A program made the translations under genes and the position numbers. A stretch of DNA of 64,000 nucleotides from Sporobacter sp963663605. GTDB lineage: Bacteria > Bacillota > Clostridia > Oscillospirales > Oscillospiraceae. The stretch is from assembly GCA_963663605.2 (NCBI GenBank), contig CAXXVF010000002.1, positions 868,001-932,000 of the forward strand, given 5' to 3'. The notes under the pieces are model-generated. The model saw only the letters and a list, made by a program, of their open reading frames with translations, searched no databases and was not told the DNA's origin. This document shows, piece by piece, positions 8,234 through 16,390 of the stretch; the first letter of the stretch is position 1, and every line of letters starts with the position of its first letter.

Positions 8234-10546
8234 CTAGTAATATCCGAGAATGCTGCCGTCTACGAGCGTGACTTCAATGATCGTTCCCATCGGGACCTGC
8301 GTGGCGCCTTCTACCGACTGTGCGTTAACGACGGAGGTCGGCGACGTCGACAGCGTGCCGCCCGACTTGATGAACAGGCCCGCGTTTTCCAGCGCCCTTT
8401 TCGCATCCTGATAACTCTTGCCGTAAAGTTCGGGCACCGTCACCATATCGGTCGATTTCTCCCCGCCCGCGTACAGTATAACCTGGCTGTTCGGCGCGAC
8501 GGCGGCGTTTAATGCCGGTAGCTGGTCGGTGATGCGCTCCTCGTCTCCGATGAGGCGGACGGTCAGCCCCAGTTTTTCCAGCGCCTGCGTGGCTTCATCC
8601 ACCGTCATACCAATGAGCTTCGGCACGGTAACGTCCAGTGTTTCCAGCTCTTCCTCCGTATATTCCGGCTGAATGCCGAGATACGGCAGCACTTCGGACA
8701 GGATGTGCCCGACGACCGGCGCGGCCATGTTGCCGCCGCTTATGTAAATGCCCGATTCGCTGCTCGGGCTGTCCAAAAGCAGGAGGATGACGACCTGCGG
8801 GTCGTCCGTCGGCGCGACGCCGCAAAACGAGACGATATATTCCTCCGGCGCGTCTTCGCCCTGCGCCACGCCCTGCGAGGTCTTTTCCGACGTGCCCGTT
8901 TTGCCGCCGATATTATAGCCGGCCACGTAGGCGTTTTTACCGGTCCCGCCCGGCTCGCAGACCACAGCGCGCAGGATCTCGCACATTTTCTCAGACGTAT
9001 CGGCGCTGATGACCTGGCGGACCGTTTCGGGTTCGTTTTGCATGACGACGTTCCCTTCATCGTCAGAGATCTGTTTGACGACGTACGGCTGCATGAGGTT
9101 CCCGCCGTTTACGACGGACGAAACCGCCGTGATCATCTGGATAGGCGTGATGTTAAATGTCTGGCCGAACGAAGCCGCAGCCAGCTGCGACAGATTTTTT
9201 GGATCCTCAAAAACGCTCTCGTCCCACCAGATCGGTCCGCTTTCACCAGGCATGTCAATGCCCGTTTTTTCAAAAAATCCGAACGCGTCTATATAATCAT
9301 AAAACGTCGCGGCGCCGACGCGCAGCCCGATGGTGACAAGCGCCACGTTGCACGAGTGCTGCATCGCCTCCGTGAGCGTCTGTGTGCCGTGCCCGGCCGA
9401 TTTCCAGCATTTCAAAGGAATCGTACGCCCCAGCACCTCCATCGAGCCGCCGCAGTAAAACGTATCGTCCAAACTCACGACATTTTCGTCTAGGGCCATT
9501 GCGCAGGTTATTATTTTAAACACCGAGCCGGGCTCGTATGTATCGGAAATAGCTTTATTCCGCTGCTGTTCCAGAAGCGCCAGCTTGTAAGCTTCTTTAT
9601 ATTCTTCCTCATCCGTTAACAGGTCGAGTTTTTCCTGCGCCTCGTCGCTCAATTGCAGGTAATTGTTGAGGTCGTATCCGCCGTAACTGGCCAGGGCCAG
9701 TATTTCACCCGTCTCAGGCTGCAGGACGAGACACGCGCCGCCGTTTTGGACGTCGTAATCCTCGATCGCCTGCGCTAAGTACTTTTCGACATAAAACTGG
9801 ATGGATGAATCGATCGTCAGCGTAACGTCGTCGCCGTCTTCGGCGTCATAAAAATCCTCGAAATCCGAAAACAGCATATCCGTGCCCTTGGCGTTTTTAA
9901 GCCGGACGATCCGGCCGTCCGTGCCCTCCAGATAGGAATTATACAGAAGCTCAAGCCCTTCCAGGCCATAATTGTCGTCTCCGACGAAACCGATCACATG
10001 GCAGGCCAGGCTGCTGTATGGATAGTACCGTTTCGTGTCCGTCTCCAGATGAACGCTCTTAAGGTCGTTTTCCTCTATAAACAGGCGGACCTCTTGGGAC
10101 AGGTCGCTTTCGATCTTCGTCTTGATCGTCTTATACCAGGAGTCCGTGTCCTCCATTTTTTTGAGTATGCTGTCGCGGTCGACGTCCAGCAGCTCGGACA
10201 GTCCGTCCGCTATGAGGTCTTTATCCTCTTCATATAAATCCGTTTCATACGGCGCTATGTACACTGTTTCGACGGAAGCGCTCATAGCGAGCACTTTTCC
10301 GTTCGTATCGTAAACCGTTCCGCGCGATGCGGTCACGACGGTTTCTCTCGTTTGATTCTCCAGCGCCTGCATCTCATACAGCTCATGCTTGTTGATCTGT
10401 ATGTCGTACAGCTTGACGGCCAGCACAACAAATGCAACGATACCGCACACGGTCATCAAAATGAGTGTACGGCGAAGTATCGTTTTGTTGGGCCTTCGGT
10501 TTACATGTTTATCTTTTGTTTTTCCGCCGTCTGTTTGAGAAGCCAT
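8234..10546 (-). CDS. Class B penicillin-binding protein with PASTA domains (FtsI/SpoVD-like)
   Basis: Membrane-anchored transpeptidase that crosslinks septal (or spore cortex) peptidoglycan. A basic cytoplasmic tail and one transmembrane helix are followed by the PBP dimerisation domain (starting SRGTVYDTNGKVLA). The transpeptidase domain has SVFK (in YEPGSVFKIIT), SCN, and KTGT (GGKTGTSEK). The last 140 residues hold two PASTA domains, beginning VPKLIGMTVDEAT and VPELYGKSYQDAK. The ATG at 10546 (AGGGG 6 nt upstream) gives 770 aa; a longer frame to 10672 lacks a ribosome site. Position after ftsL suggests division; SpoVD and PBP2X have the same architecture, so the exact role is open. Confidence 0.93.
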   Translation of the reverse strand: MASQTDGGKTKDKHVNRRPNKTILRRTLILMTVCGIVAFVVLAVKLYDIQINKHELYEMQALENQTRETVVTASRGTVYDTNGKVLAMSASVETVYIAPYETDLYEEDKDLIADGLSELLDVDRDSILKKMEDTDSWYKTIKTKIESDLSQEVRLFIEENDLKSVHLETDTKRYYPYSSLACHVIGFVGDDNYGLEGLELLYNSYLEGTDGRIVRLKNAKGTDMLFSDFEDFYDAEDGDDVTLTIDSSIQFYVEKYLAQAIEDYDVQNGGACLVLQPETGEILALASYGGYDLNNYLQLSDEAQEKLDLLTDEEEYKEAYKLALLEQQRNKAISDTYEPGSVFKIITCAMALDENVVSLDDTFYCGGSMEVLGRTIPLKCWKSAGHGTQTLTEAMQHSCNVALVTIGLRVGAATFYDYIDAFGFFEKTGIDMPGESGPIWWDESVFEDPKNLSQLAAASFGQTFNITPIQMITAVSSVVNGGNLMQPYVVKQISDDEGNVVMQNEPETVRQVISADTSEKMCEILRAVVCEPGGTGKNAYVAGYNIGGKTGTSEKTSQGVAQGEDAPEEYIVSFCGVAPTDDPQVVILLLLDSPSSESGIYISGGNMAAPVVGHILSEVLPYLGIQPEYTEEELETLDVTVPKLIGMTVDEATQALEKLGLTVRLIGDEERITDQLPALNAAVAPNSQVILYAGGEKSTDMVTVPELYGKSYQDAKRALENAGLFIKSGGTLSTSPTSVVNAQSVEGATQVPMGTIIEVTLVDGSILGYY

Positions 10547-10683
10547 TTCGATCCCCTTAATCCGCGCAGGCTTTCGCGCAGACCTTAACGGCAGCGCTGG
10601 ACAATCGCCTGATAATATACTGTTTATGCATAGCCTGTCAACTCGTTTCCTGTAAAACGGCCGCTGCTTCAATAAGCATTATA

Positions 10684-11253
10684 TTATGGCGTTTGTTTGA
10701 AATATGACACCAGCGAGGCTAAAAACGACGCCATGTTTTCGTTCGTGTCCGAACCGTCCCCGCTGTTTTCGACGATGACGGCTTTATCCTGACTCTCGGC
10801 AGAAATCACGGCGATCTGATCCTGACCGGGTTTCGTCATTCCCAATACGTTCGTGGCATACGATTCGACTTCGTTGACATCAAAAATATCTTCATAGGTG
10901 ATCTGAAGCTTTCTCTCCTGTTCGGTCAGCTCCTCCATCTGCGCCTGAAGCGCGACGGTTTCCGCAGAAATCTCATTAAACCGGACATGCGCCAACACGA
11001 CAAACACCATCAAAACCGCTACAACGGCAAAGCCCGCAACGGCAAACAGGGATACCCCATAATACCTCTGTGCTTTTTGGGCCTGCCGGGACGCGGGCCT
11101 GGATTCGGGACGGGCAGCGGGCTTTTGTGCAGGTTGTTTCTCCGGAGCGGCCTCTCTTAAAGGAAGATCTCCGATCCTGCTCAGGTCATAAGCGTTGCTG
11201 CCGTAAACGGCGGCACGCGAAGCATATCTGACTCTCGCTGTTTTTGCTGCCAT
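10684..11253 (-). CDS. ftsL: Cell division protein FtsL-like (septum formation initiator)
   Basis: Bitopic divisome protein of 189 aa. A Pro/Ala/Arg-rich cytoplasmic part (about 1-65) precedes a single membrane helix (about 68-88). A short coiled coil (ISAETVALQAQMEELTEQER) and a DVNEVESYATNVLGMTKPG segment follow, typical of FtsL/DivIC. Sequence conservation in this family is low, so the call rests on topology plus position between rsmH and the PBP gene. The start has AAAGGAA 7-8 nt upstream. The C-terminal tail is acidic and has no recognised motif. Confidence 0.85.
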   Translation of the reverse strand: MAAKTARVRYASRAAVYGSNAYDLSRIGDLPLREAAPEKQPAQKPAARPESRPASRQAQKAQRYYGVSLFAVAGFAVVAVLMVFVVLAHVRFNEISAETVALQAQMEELTEQERKLQITYEDIFDVNEVESYATNVLGMTKPGQDQIAVISAESQDKAVIVENSGDGSDTNENMASFLASLVSYFKQTP

Positions 11254-11268
11254 TTTGATCTTTCCTTT

Positions 11269-12195
11269 CTATAGGTGTTCAGCTATCCGCAGTCTGGCGC
11301 TTCTGGCCCTCGGGTTTTCCGCCGTCTCTTTTTCTCCGGGCCTTATCGGTTTTCTGGTGATGGATCTCAATGTGGGTACGAATCCGCAGACACAGACCGG
11401 GAAATCCGGCGGGCATGTGCAGCCCTTTTCACGACCGGCAATCGCGTTCTTAACGAGCCTGTCCTCCAGGGAATGAAAGCTGATGACACAAAGCCGTCCT
11501 TTGGGAGCAAGTCTGTCCGGCGCCGCTCGGAGCATATCCTCAATAGCGCCCAGCTCGTCGTTGACGGCGATCCGGATGGCCTGGAAGCTCCTTTTGGCCG
11601 GGTGCTGTTTTTCCCGCAGCGCCTTGGCCGGCATCGCCGCCCGGATGATATCGACGAGTTCGAATGTCGTTTTGATTTTTTCCTGTGACCGTCTTTTTGC
11701 GATCCGCGACGCTATCGAAGCGGCATAGCGCTCTTCGCCCCAGTCGCGAAGTATCCGTTTGATTTCGTTCTCCGGCCAGGTGTTGACAATCTCATAGGCG
11801 CTAAGCGCCGCCCGGTCGTCCATCCGCATATCCAGCGGCGCGTCCGTCATATATGAAAAGCCTCTTTCTGCGTTGTCCAGCTGTGGCGAAGATACGCCGA
11901 GGTCGAACAGCATTCCGTCGACTTTATCGACACCGAGTTCGTCCAGCACCGCCCCGACGTTCCTGAAGTTTGCGCGCACCAGCGTCGTTTTATCCCCGTA
12001 GGGCTTCAGGGCCTCCCCTGCCCCGGCGATCGCGGCGGCATCCGCGTCGATGCCGACGAGCCTTCCGCCGTCAAGCCGTTTGGCGATCTCCAGCGCGTGG
12101 CTGCCGCGCCCCAGCGTGCCGTCTACGTAGATGCCGCCGGGTTTTATAGCGAGCCCGTCGATGCATTCCTTTAGGAGAACGGGAATGTGCTCCAT
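11269..12195 (-). CDS. rsmH: 16S rRNA (cytosine(1402)-N(4))-methyltransferase RsmH
   Basis: SAM-dependent methyltransferase that modifies C1402 of 16S rRNA at the ribosomal P site. The N-terminus MEHIPVLLKECIDGLAIKPG, the DGTLGRGSHALEI motif, MLFDLGVSSPQLD and the C-terminal RSARLRIAEHL are diagnostic. Length is 308 aa. The start codon overlaps the mraZ stop by one base, implying translational coupling in the dcw operon. Confidence 0.97.
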   Translation of the reverse strand: MEHIPVLLKECIDGLAIKPGGIYVDGTLGRGSHALEIAKRLDGGRLVGIDADAAAIAGAGEALKPYGDKTTLVRANFRNVGAVLDELGVDKVDGMLFDLGVSSPQLDNAERGFSYMTDAPLDMRMDDRAALSAYEIVNTWPENEIKRILRDWGEERYAASIASRIAKRRSQEKIKTTFELVDIIRAAMPAKALREKQHPAKRSFQAIRIAVNDELGAIEDMLRAAPDRLAPKGRLCVISFHSLEDRLVKNAIAGREKGCTCPPDFPVCVCGFVPTLRSITRKPIRPGEKETAENPRARSARLRIAEHL

Positions 12196-12611
12196 CAGAA
12201 ATCAAGCTCCATAAAGACGTCTGCGATGTTCTCCGGCGTCGTTTCGATCGCGTCGATCTCGGTCCAGGCCGCGCTGTCCCAGAACTCCGCTGTCTCGCCG
12301 GAACCGACGACGGTGACGTCTTTTGTCAGCCCTGCAAAATCCCGGAGGTTTTGCGGCAGGAGGATGCGCCCCTGTCCGTCCAGCTCGCATTTGGCTGCGT
12401 GCGAAAACAGCGGGCGCATCTTGGTCTGTTTGACTTTCGGCATGGCTTTGATCTTATCCATGAGCGCGTCCCAGCTCTCCGAGGAATAGGCCGTGAGGCA
12501 CTTCTCCATGGACAGTGTCACAAAGAACGTTGAACCGAGTTCGTCTCTAAGTTTGGCAGGGATTGCAAGACGCCCTTTGGCATCCAGGCTGTGCTGATAG
12601 ATACCGGTCAT
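12195..12611 (-). CDS. mraZ: Transcriptional regulator MraZ
   Basis: Ring-forming AbrB-like DNA-binding protein that regulates its own dcw operon in the bacteria studied. Two swapped-hairpin repeats are visible: GIYQHSLDAKGRLAIPAKLR near the N-terminus and HAAKCELDGQGRILLPQNLR in the second half. The ATG at 12611 follows AAGGTGGGG by 5 nt and gives 138 aa; an ATG 18 nt upstream lies before the ribosome site. It is the first gene of the operon, preceded by AGTGG repeats and a strong promoter. Confidence 0.95.
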   Translation of the reverse strand: MTGIYQHSLDAKGRLAIPAKLRDELGSTFFVTLSMEKCLTAYSSESWDALMDKIKAMPKVKQTKMRPLFSHAAKCELDGQGRILLPQNLRDFAGLTKDVTVVGSGETAEFWDSAAWTEIDAIETTPENIADVFMELDF

Positions 12612-12648
12612 CTCATCCCCACCTTTCATATTTTTATGGGATTGTGGT

Positions 12649-12674
12649 GCACATTACACCACTATTCCCCACTT
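12649..12674 (-). promoter_or_regulatory. Probable MraZ operator boxes
   Basis: On the minus strand, between the promoter and mraZ, AGTGGGGAAT is followed by AGTGGTGTAA and then ATGTGCAC: GTG-type elements spaced exactly 10 bp apart. MraZ regulators are known to bind short tandem repeats of this spacing upstream of mraZ. Repeats are seen directly; binding is inferred. Confidence 0.5.
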
Positions 12675-12683
12675 ATGTGGTTT

Positions 12684-12712
12684 ATTATAAAGGCATCATA
12701 GGAAAATTGCAA
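12684..12712 (-). promoter_or_regulatory. Promoter of the dcw operon
   Basis: Minus strand TTGCAA (12707-12712), 17-bp spacer, TATAAT (12684-12689), about 73 bp upstream of the mraZ start. Near-consensus sigma-A promoter. Confidence 0.75.
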
Positions 12713-12942
12713 GGGGTATTTGAAAGAATTTTTCCATTTTTTTATTGTTTTTGGACAAAAAAACAGTTTTTTTGCGCCGCAATGCAGTCCGTGTGGAAAA
12801 TGGCGCGCCGTAATGCGCTAAATCGCTAAAAACGCCCGGATTAAGACAAAAACAAATGCGCCCCCACTTACGGGGGCGGCATCGTGTTAAAATATTGCTT
12901 TTTTGGGCGCAAAAGACGCACATGCCCAAGGCAGCTGCTATA

Positions 12943-12971
12943 TTGACAATAAATCCGCATGGTGCTATACT
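12943..12971 (+). promoter_or_regulatory. Promoter of the cobalamin-riboswitch operon
   Basis: TTGACA (12943-12948), 17-bp spacer, TATACT (12966-12971), placed just before the riboswitch aptamer. Near-consensus sigma-A promoter, divergent from the dcw promoter. Confidence 0.8.
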
Positions 12972-12984
12972 CAGCCCAAGTTTA

Positions 12985-13146
12985 ATATCAGGAACAGGTT
13001 ATGGAAGATGGGTGTGAATCCCACGCAAGGCCGTTGCTGTGTTTCGCCTGATGCTTTGGCAGATGCCACTGGAAGTGATTCCGGGAAGGCGCCGAAGCTT
13101 GTGTTTTTAAAACGCGGGCGATAAGCCAGAATACTTGCCTGTTTCC
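12985..13146 (+). ncRNA. Cobalamin (adenosylcobalamin-class) riboswitch
   Basis: The element begins with ATCAGGAACAGGTTATGG, then GGGTGTGAATCCCACGCAAG, GCCACTGGAAGTGATTCCGGGAAGG, and the B12-box-like AGCCAGAATACTTGCC, closed by CTGTTT pairing with AACAGG. Order and spacing match the conserved core of cobalamin riboswitches. It is followed by an intrinsic terminator and the CbiK/ABC-transporter operon. The family normally turns expression off when cobalamin is abundant, so the operon should be induced in B12 starvation. Confidence 0.88.
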
Positions 13147-13264
13147 CGCGATAAGTGCAGCCCTGCGGACTTCCGGGGTCACGAGTATAATCCAGCGCGC
13201 CCTGCTTTATTTATTTATATTTTAAAGTGTGCCGGTGTGCCGGCTTTATGTTCGTATCTGACTG

Positions 13265-13292
13265 ACGTCTGCAAGTTTTGCAGACGTTTTTT
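13265..13292 (+). terminator. Intrinsic terminator of the riboswitch expression platform
   Basis: Perfect stem ACGTCTGCAA / TTGCAGACGT (13265-13274 with 13278-13287), loop GTT, followed by six T. It lies between the aptamer and the first gene (13388), so it is probably the regulated attenuator. Confidence 0.8.
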
Positions 13293-13387
13293 GTCGTTTT
13301 CGGACGGTTTGCCAGCGATATTTTTCACGTCAGGTTACCCACCAGCAGCTAGGAAAAACACCAAATCAACAAAAAGGAGAATACATA

Positions 13388-15133
13388 ATGAAAAAGAAGA
13401 TTAAGACGATTACAGCCGTGCTGCTTGCTGTATTGATGTGCCTGTCTGCGTTTGCCGGCTGCGCCGAGAAAACCGAAAGCACGTCGGGCGAGAGCGCCGA
13501 GCCGGACGCCGAAAGCGCTGCTCCGGCGGACAGTGCGGAACCGGAAGAAAGCACGGCGGCGGAAAGCGCGGCGGAAAAGGTCCTGCTGGCGGTCAGCTTC
13601 GGCACCAGCTACAACGACAGCCGCGACGTGACCATCGGCGCGGTCGAGACGGCGCTGCAGACGGCCTATCCCGAATACGAGGTGCGCCGCGCCTTCACCA
13701 GCCAGATCATCATTGACATCCTCGCAGAGCGCGACGGTCTTGAGATCGACAACGTGACGGAGGCTATGGACCGCCTGATTGCTGACGGCGTCAAGGAAGT
13801 CGTCGTCCAGCCCACACATGTCATGAAAGGCTTCGAATATGACGACGTCATCGCGGAGATCATGCCCTACGCCAGCCAATTCGAAAGCTTCAAGGTCGGT
13901 GCGCCGCTTCTCACCTCGGACGCCGACTATGACGGCGTCGTTTCCGTCATCACGACGGAAACAGCAGAATACGCCGTCGACGGCACGGCGATCGTGTTCA
14001 TGGGTCACGGCACCGAACACGAATCCAACGCCACTTATGCCAGACTCCAAAAACGCCTTGTGAGCGTGGGCTATGACAACTACTTCATCGGTACGGTCGA
14101 GGCCGAGCCCTCTCTGGAGGACATGCTTGAATGCGTCGCCGAGTCCGGCGCGGGCAAGGTCGTGCTGCTGCCGCTCATGGTCGTCGCGGGCGACCACGCC
14201 AACAACGACATGGCGGGCGACGAGGAGGATTCCTGGAAAACCGCGTTCGAAGCCGCCGGCTACGAGGTTGAATGCGTCCTGCAGGGCCTCGGACAGTACG
14301 CGGGCATTCAGGAAATGTACGTTGAGCACGCGGGCGACGCGATCAGCCCGGCGGAAAAGGTTCTGCTGGCGGTCAGCTTCGGCACCAGCTACAACGACAG
14401 CCGCGAGGTGACCATCGGCGGTATCGAATCAGCGCTGCAGGCGGCCTATCCCGAATACGAGGTGCGCCGCGCCTTTACCAGCCAGATCATCATCGACGTC
14501 CTCTCCGAGCGCGACGGCATTGAAATCGACAACGTGACGGAGGCCATGGACCGCCTGATTGCCGACGGCGTAAAGGAGCTCGTCGTCCAGCCCACGCATG
14601 TCATGAAAGGCTTCGAGTATGACGACGTCATCGCGGAGATCATGCCCTACGCCAGCCAGTTTGAGAGCTTTAAGCTGGGCGCGCCGCTTCTGACCTCGGA
14701 CGCCGACTATGAAGCGGTCGTTTCCATCATCACAGAGGAAACATCAGAATACGCCGTCGACGGCACGGCGATTGTGTTCATGGGCCACGGCACCGAGCAC
14801 GAATCCAACGCCACCTACGCCACGCTCCAGCAGTTTATCAGCGACGCGGGCTATAACAACTATTTCATCGGTACGGTCGAGGCCGAGCCCTCTCTGGAGG
14901 ATATGCTTGAATGCGTCGCCGAGTCCGGCGCGAGTAAAGTCGTGCTGCTGCCGCTGATGGTCGTCGCGGGCGATCACGCCAACAACGACATGGCGGGCGA
15001 CGAGGAGGATTCCTGGAAATCAGCGTTTGAGGCCGCCGGCTACGAGGTCGAATGCGTCCTTCAGGGCCTTGGACAGTATGCGGGCATTCAGGAAATATAC
15101 GTCGAACACACGGCTGAAGCATTAGCAGGCTAA
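13388..15133 (+). CDS. Exported lipoprotein with two tandem CbiK-type sirohydrochlorin cobaltochelatase domains
   Basis: CbiK enzymes insert Co2+ into sirohydrochlorin in anaerobic cobalamin synthesis. This 581-aa protein begins with a lipoprotein signal ending in FAGC (Cys25) and an acidic Ser/Ala/Glu/Pro linker. Two CbiK domains follow (about 63-320 and 323-580), related by an exact 780-bp offset and nearly identical. Each keeps the THVMKGFEYDD, MGHGTEHESN, EAEPSLEDM and GDHANNDMAGDEEDSW motifs. H207, E238 and H270 in copy 1 match in spacing the His-Glu-His metal site known for Salmonella CbiK. AAGGAG lies 8 nt before the ATG. Surface location, tandem duplication and control by a B12 riboswitch suggest cobalt or tetrapyrrole capture for the downstream importer, or extracytoplasmic chelation. 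Family assignment is firm, role is inference. Confidence 0.92.
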   Translation: MKKKIKTITAVLLAVLMCLSAFAGCAEKTESTSGESAEPDAESAAPADSAEPEESTAAESAAEKVLLAVSFGTSYNDSRDVTIGAVETALQTAYPEYEVRRAFTSQIIIDILAERDGLEIDNVTEAMDRLIADGVKEVVVQPTHVMKGFEYDDVIAEIMPYASQFESFKVGAPLLTSDADYDGVVSVITTETAEYAVDGTAIVFMGHGTEHESNATYARLQKRLVSVGYDNYFIGTVEAEPSLEDMLECVAESGAGKVVLLPLMVVAGDHANNDMAGDEEDSWKTAFEAAGYEVECVLQGLGQYAGIQEMYVEHAGDAISPAEKVLLAVSFGTSYNDSREVTIGGIESALQAAYPEYEVRRAFTSQIIIDVLSERDGIEIDNVTEAMDRLIADGVKELVVQPTHVMKGFEYDDVIAEIMPYASQFESFKLGAPLLTSDADYEAVVSIITEETSEYAVDGTAIVFMGHGTEHESNATYATLQQFISDAGYNNYFIGTVEAEPSLEDMLECVAESGASKVVLLPLMVVAGDHANNDMAGDEEDSWKSAFEAAGYEVECVLQGLGQYAGIQEIYVEHTAEALAG

Positions 15134-15174
15134 AAAAGCATTACTTCGCAAGCATTTCAGCGCGAGAACAAGCA

Positions 15175-15251
15175 GACAAAGGCATCTTTGATGCCTTTGT
15201 CTGCAGTCTAAGCGACGCGTCCTGATAAAAAAGGGCACATGTGTACACATG
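15175..15251 (+). promoter_or_regulatory. Hairpin and 14-bp palindrome between the tandem-CbiK gene and the next lipoprotein gene
   Basis: A stem AGACAAAGGCATC / GATGCCTTTGTCT (about 15175-15203) lacks a following T-run, so it may stabilise or process the transcript rather than terminate it. CATGTGTACACATG (15238-15251) is a perfect palindrome just before the next ribosome site; an operator is possible. Both structures are seen, functions are not known. Confidence 0.35.
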
Positions 15252-15270
15252 CGTTTAGGAGAATAATAAA

Positions 15271-15792
15271 ATGAGAAAAATATTGATTTCACTTTTATGG
15301 GCCATACTGGTCTGCCTGTTGTTCACAGGCTGCGGAACAGAAACCGTTCCGGCCGCAAGCGAAACGCCCTCCCCCGCTGTGAGCGCGGAACCCGCCCCCA
15401 TAGAGAGCGCGGAGCCTTCGCCCATTTACGGCAGTCAGATAAAGGACGGGACGTACGCGATCGAGGTGTCTTCCAGTTCCTCTATGTTCCGCATCGTCGA
15501 CGCGCAGCTCACCGTAGAAGGCGGCGGCATGTCTGCTGTTTTGACGCTCAGCGGAGACGGTTATCTGAAGCTGTATATGGGAACGGGCGAGCAGGCGCTT
15601 GCCGACACGGACGACAAATGCGTCTATTTCGTGGAAAACGACGAAGGCCTGTATACATACGAAGTCCCGGTAGCCGCGCTCGACCAGGATACCGACTGCG
15701 CCGCATGGAGCATCCGAAAGGAAAAATGGTACGACAGGGTGTTGGTGTTCCAGTCCGATCTGATACCCGAGGACGCCTTTACTGCACAGTAG
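15271..15792 (+). CDS. Lipoprotein with a NEAT-like beta-rich domain (hypothetical)
   Basis: A 173-aa protein with a lipoprotein signal ending LLFTGC (Cys21), a Pro/Ser/Ala/Glu linker and one domain beginning IKDGTYAIEVSSSSS. The pattern DGTYxIEV...DAQLTVEGG...SAVLTLSGDGYLKLYMG resembles, weakly, the beta-sandwich pattern of NEAT haem-binding domains, and the next gene has a similar pattern. It is the second gene of the riboswitch operon and precedes an ABC importer, so a surface role in ligand capture or relay is plausible. I do not recognise a named family with certainty. Confidence 0.6.
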   Translation: MRKILISLLWAILVCLLFTGCGTETVPAASETPSPAVSAEPAPIESAEPSPIYGSQIKDGTYAIEVSSSSSMFRIVDAQLTVEGGGMSAVLTLSGDGYLKLYMGTGEQALADTDDKCVYFVENDEGLYTYEVPVAALDQDTDCAAWSIRKEKWYDRVLVFQSDLIPEDAFTAQ

Positions 15793-15809
15793 CGGCAAGA
15801 AAAGAAAAC

Positions 15810-15830
15810 AGCGCGGGATCCCCCCGCGCT
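15810..15830 (+). other. Intergenic hairpin within the operon
   Basis: Stem GCGCGGG / CCCGCGC (15811-15817 with 15823-15829), extended by an A-T pair, followed by TTTCC. It lies between the stop of the lipoprotein gene and the next start. The T-run is too short for an efficient terminator; it may lower downstream expression or mark a processing site. Confidence 0.35.
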
Positions 15831-15859
15831 TTCCGGTTTACGGCAAGCGAGGTGTTACG

Positions 15860-16390
15860 ATGAAAAAAATCGGTTTGTTTATCATGCTTGTATTATTATT
15901 TTTAGTGACGCAGCCTTTAAGGGCGGCGGCTGCGGGAATGCCGGCGGACGGGCGGTATTTTATAGACGCGGCGCTGTCGGGCGGCTCGGGCCGGGCGCAG
16001 ATAGAATCCCCGGCGGAGCTGACGGTCACGGACGGCGCGGCGACAGCCGTCATCATATGGAGCAGCCCCTACTACACGTACATGCTCATAGACGGGACGT
16101 ACTATTATCCCGTCAGCACAGACGGGAACACAGCGTTTGAAATTCCCGTCACGCTCGATAAGGATATAGCGGTCACCGCTCAGACCGTGGCAATGAGCCA
16201 GCCCCACGATATCGACTATACGATATATCTCGATTCCGCCACGCTTAAGCCGCTTGACAGCGGCGCGTCCGCCCTGCCACCGCTTGGGATAGCAGCCGCG
16301 GCGGCGTCCGGGCTCGTCGTGCTGGCAGCCGTGTTTTTAATCGTCATTGCAGTTAAAAAACGAGCGGGCAAACATGAGGCGGCACAGTGA
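15860..16390 (+). CDS. Membrane-anchored NEAT-like surface protein (hypothetical)
   Basis: A 176-aa protein with an N-terminal signal peptide (cleavage probably after RAAAA), one extracytoplasmic domain and a C-terminal membrane helix (about 140-165) followed by KKRAGK. The domain reads PADGRYFIDAALSGGSGR, then SPAELTVTDGAATAVIIWSS, YYTYMLIDGTYYYPV and NTAFEIPV. The Tyr-rich strand and overall pattern recall NEAT domains that pass haem between surface proteins and an importer, but without a profile search this is tentative. Its stop overlaps the start of the next gene by 4 bp (GTGA), so it is co-translated with the solute-binding protein. Confidence 0.6.
   Translation: MKKIGLFIMLVLLFLVTQPLRAAAAGMPADGRYFIDAALSGGSGRAQIESPAELTVTDGAATAVIIWSSPYYTYMLIDGTYYYPVSTDGNTAFEIPVTLDKDIAVTAQTVAMSQPHDIDYTIYLDSATLKPLDSGASALPPLGIAAAAASGLVVLAAVFLIVIAVKKRAGKHEAAQ

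Noticed and set aside
13349..14329. 326-codon frame antisense to the CbiK lipoprotein
   Set aside because: Translation is a low-complexity mirror of the duplicated gene, and the region is explained by the CbiK domains.
15175..15203. Intrinsic terminator after the CbiK lipoprotein gene
   Set aside because: The stem is good but there is no T-run, and downstream genes have operon-like spacing, so it is listed only as a hairpin.
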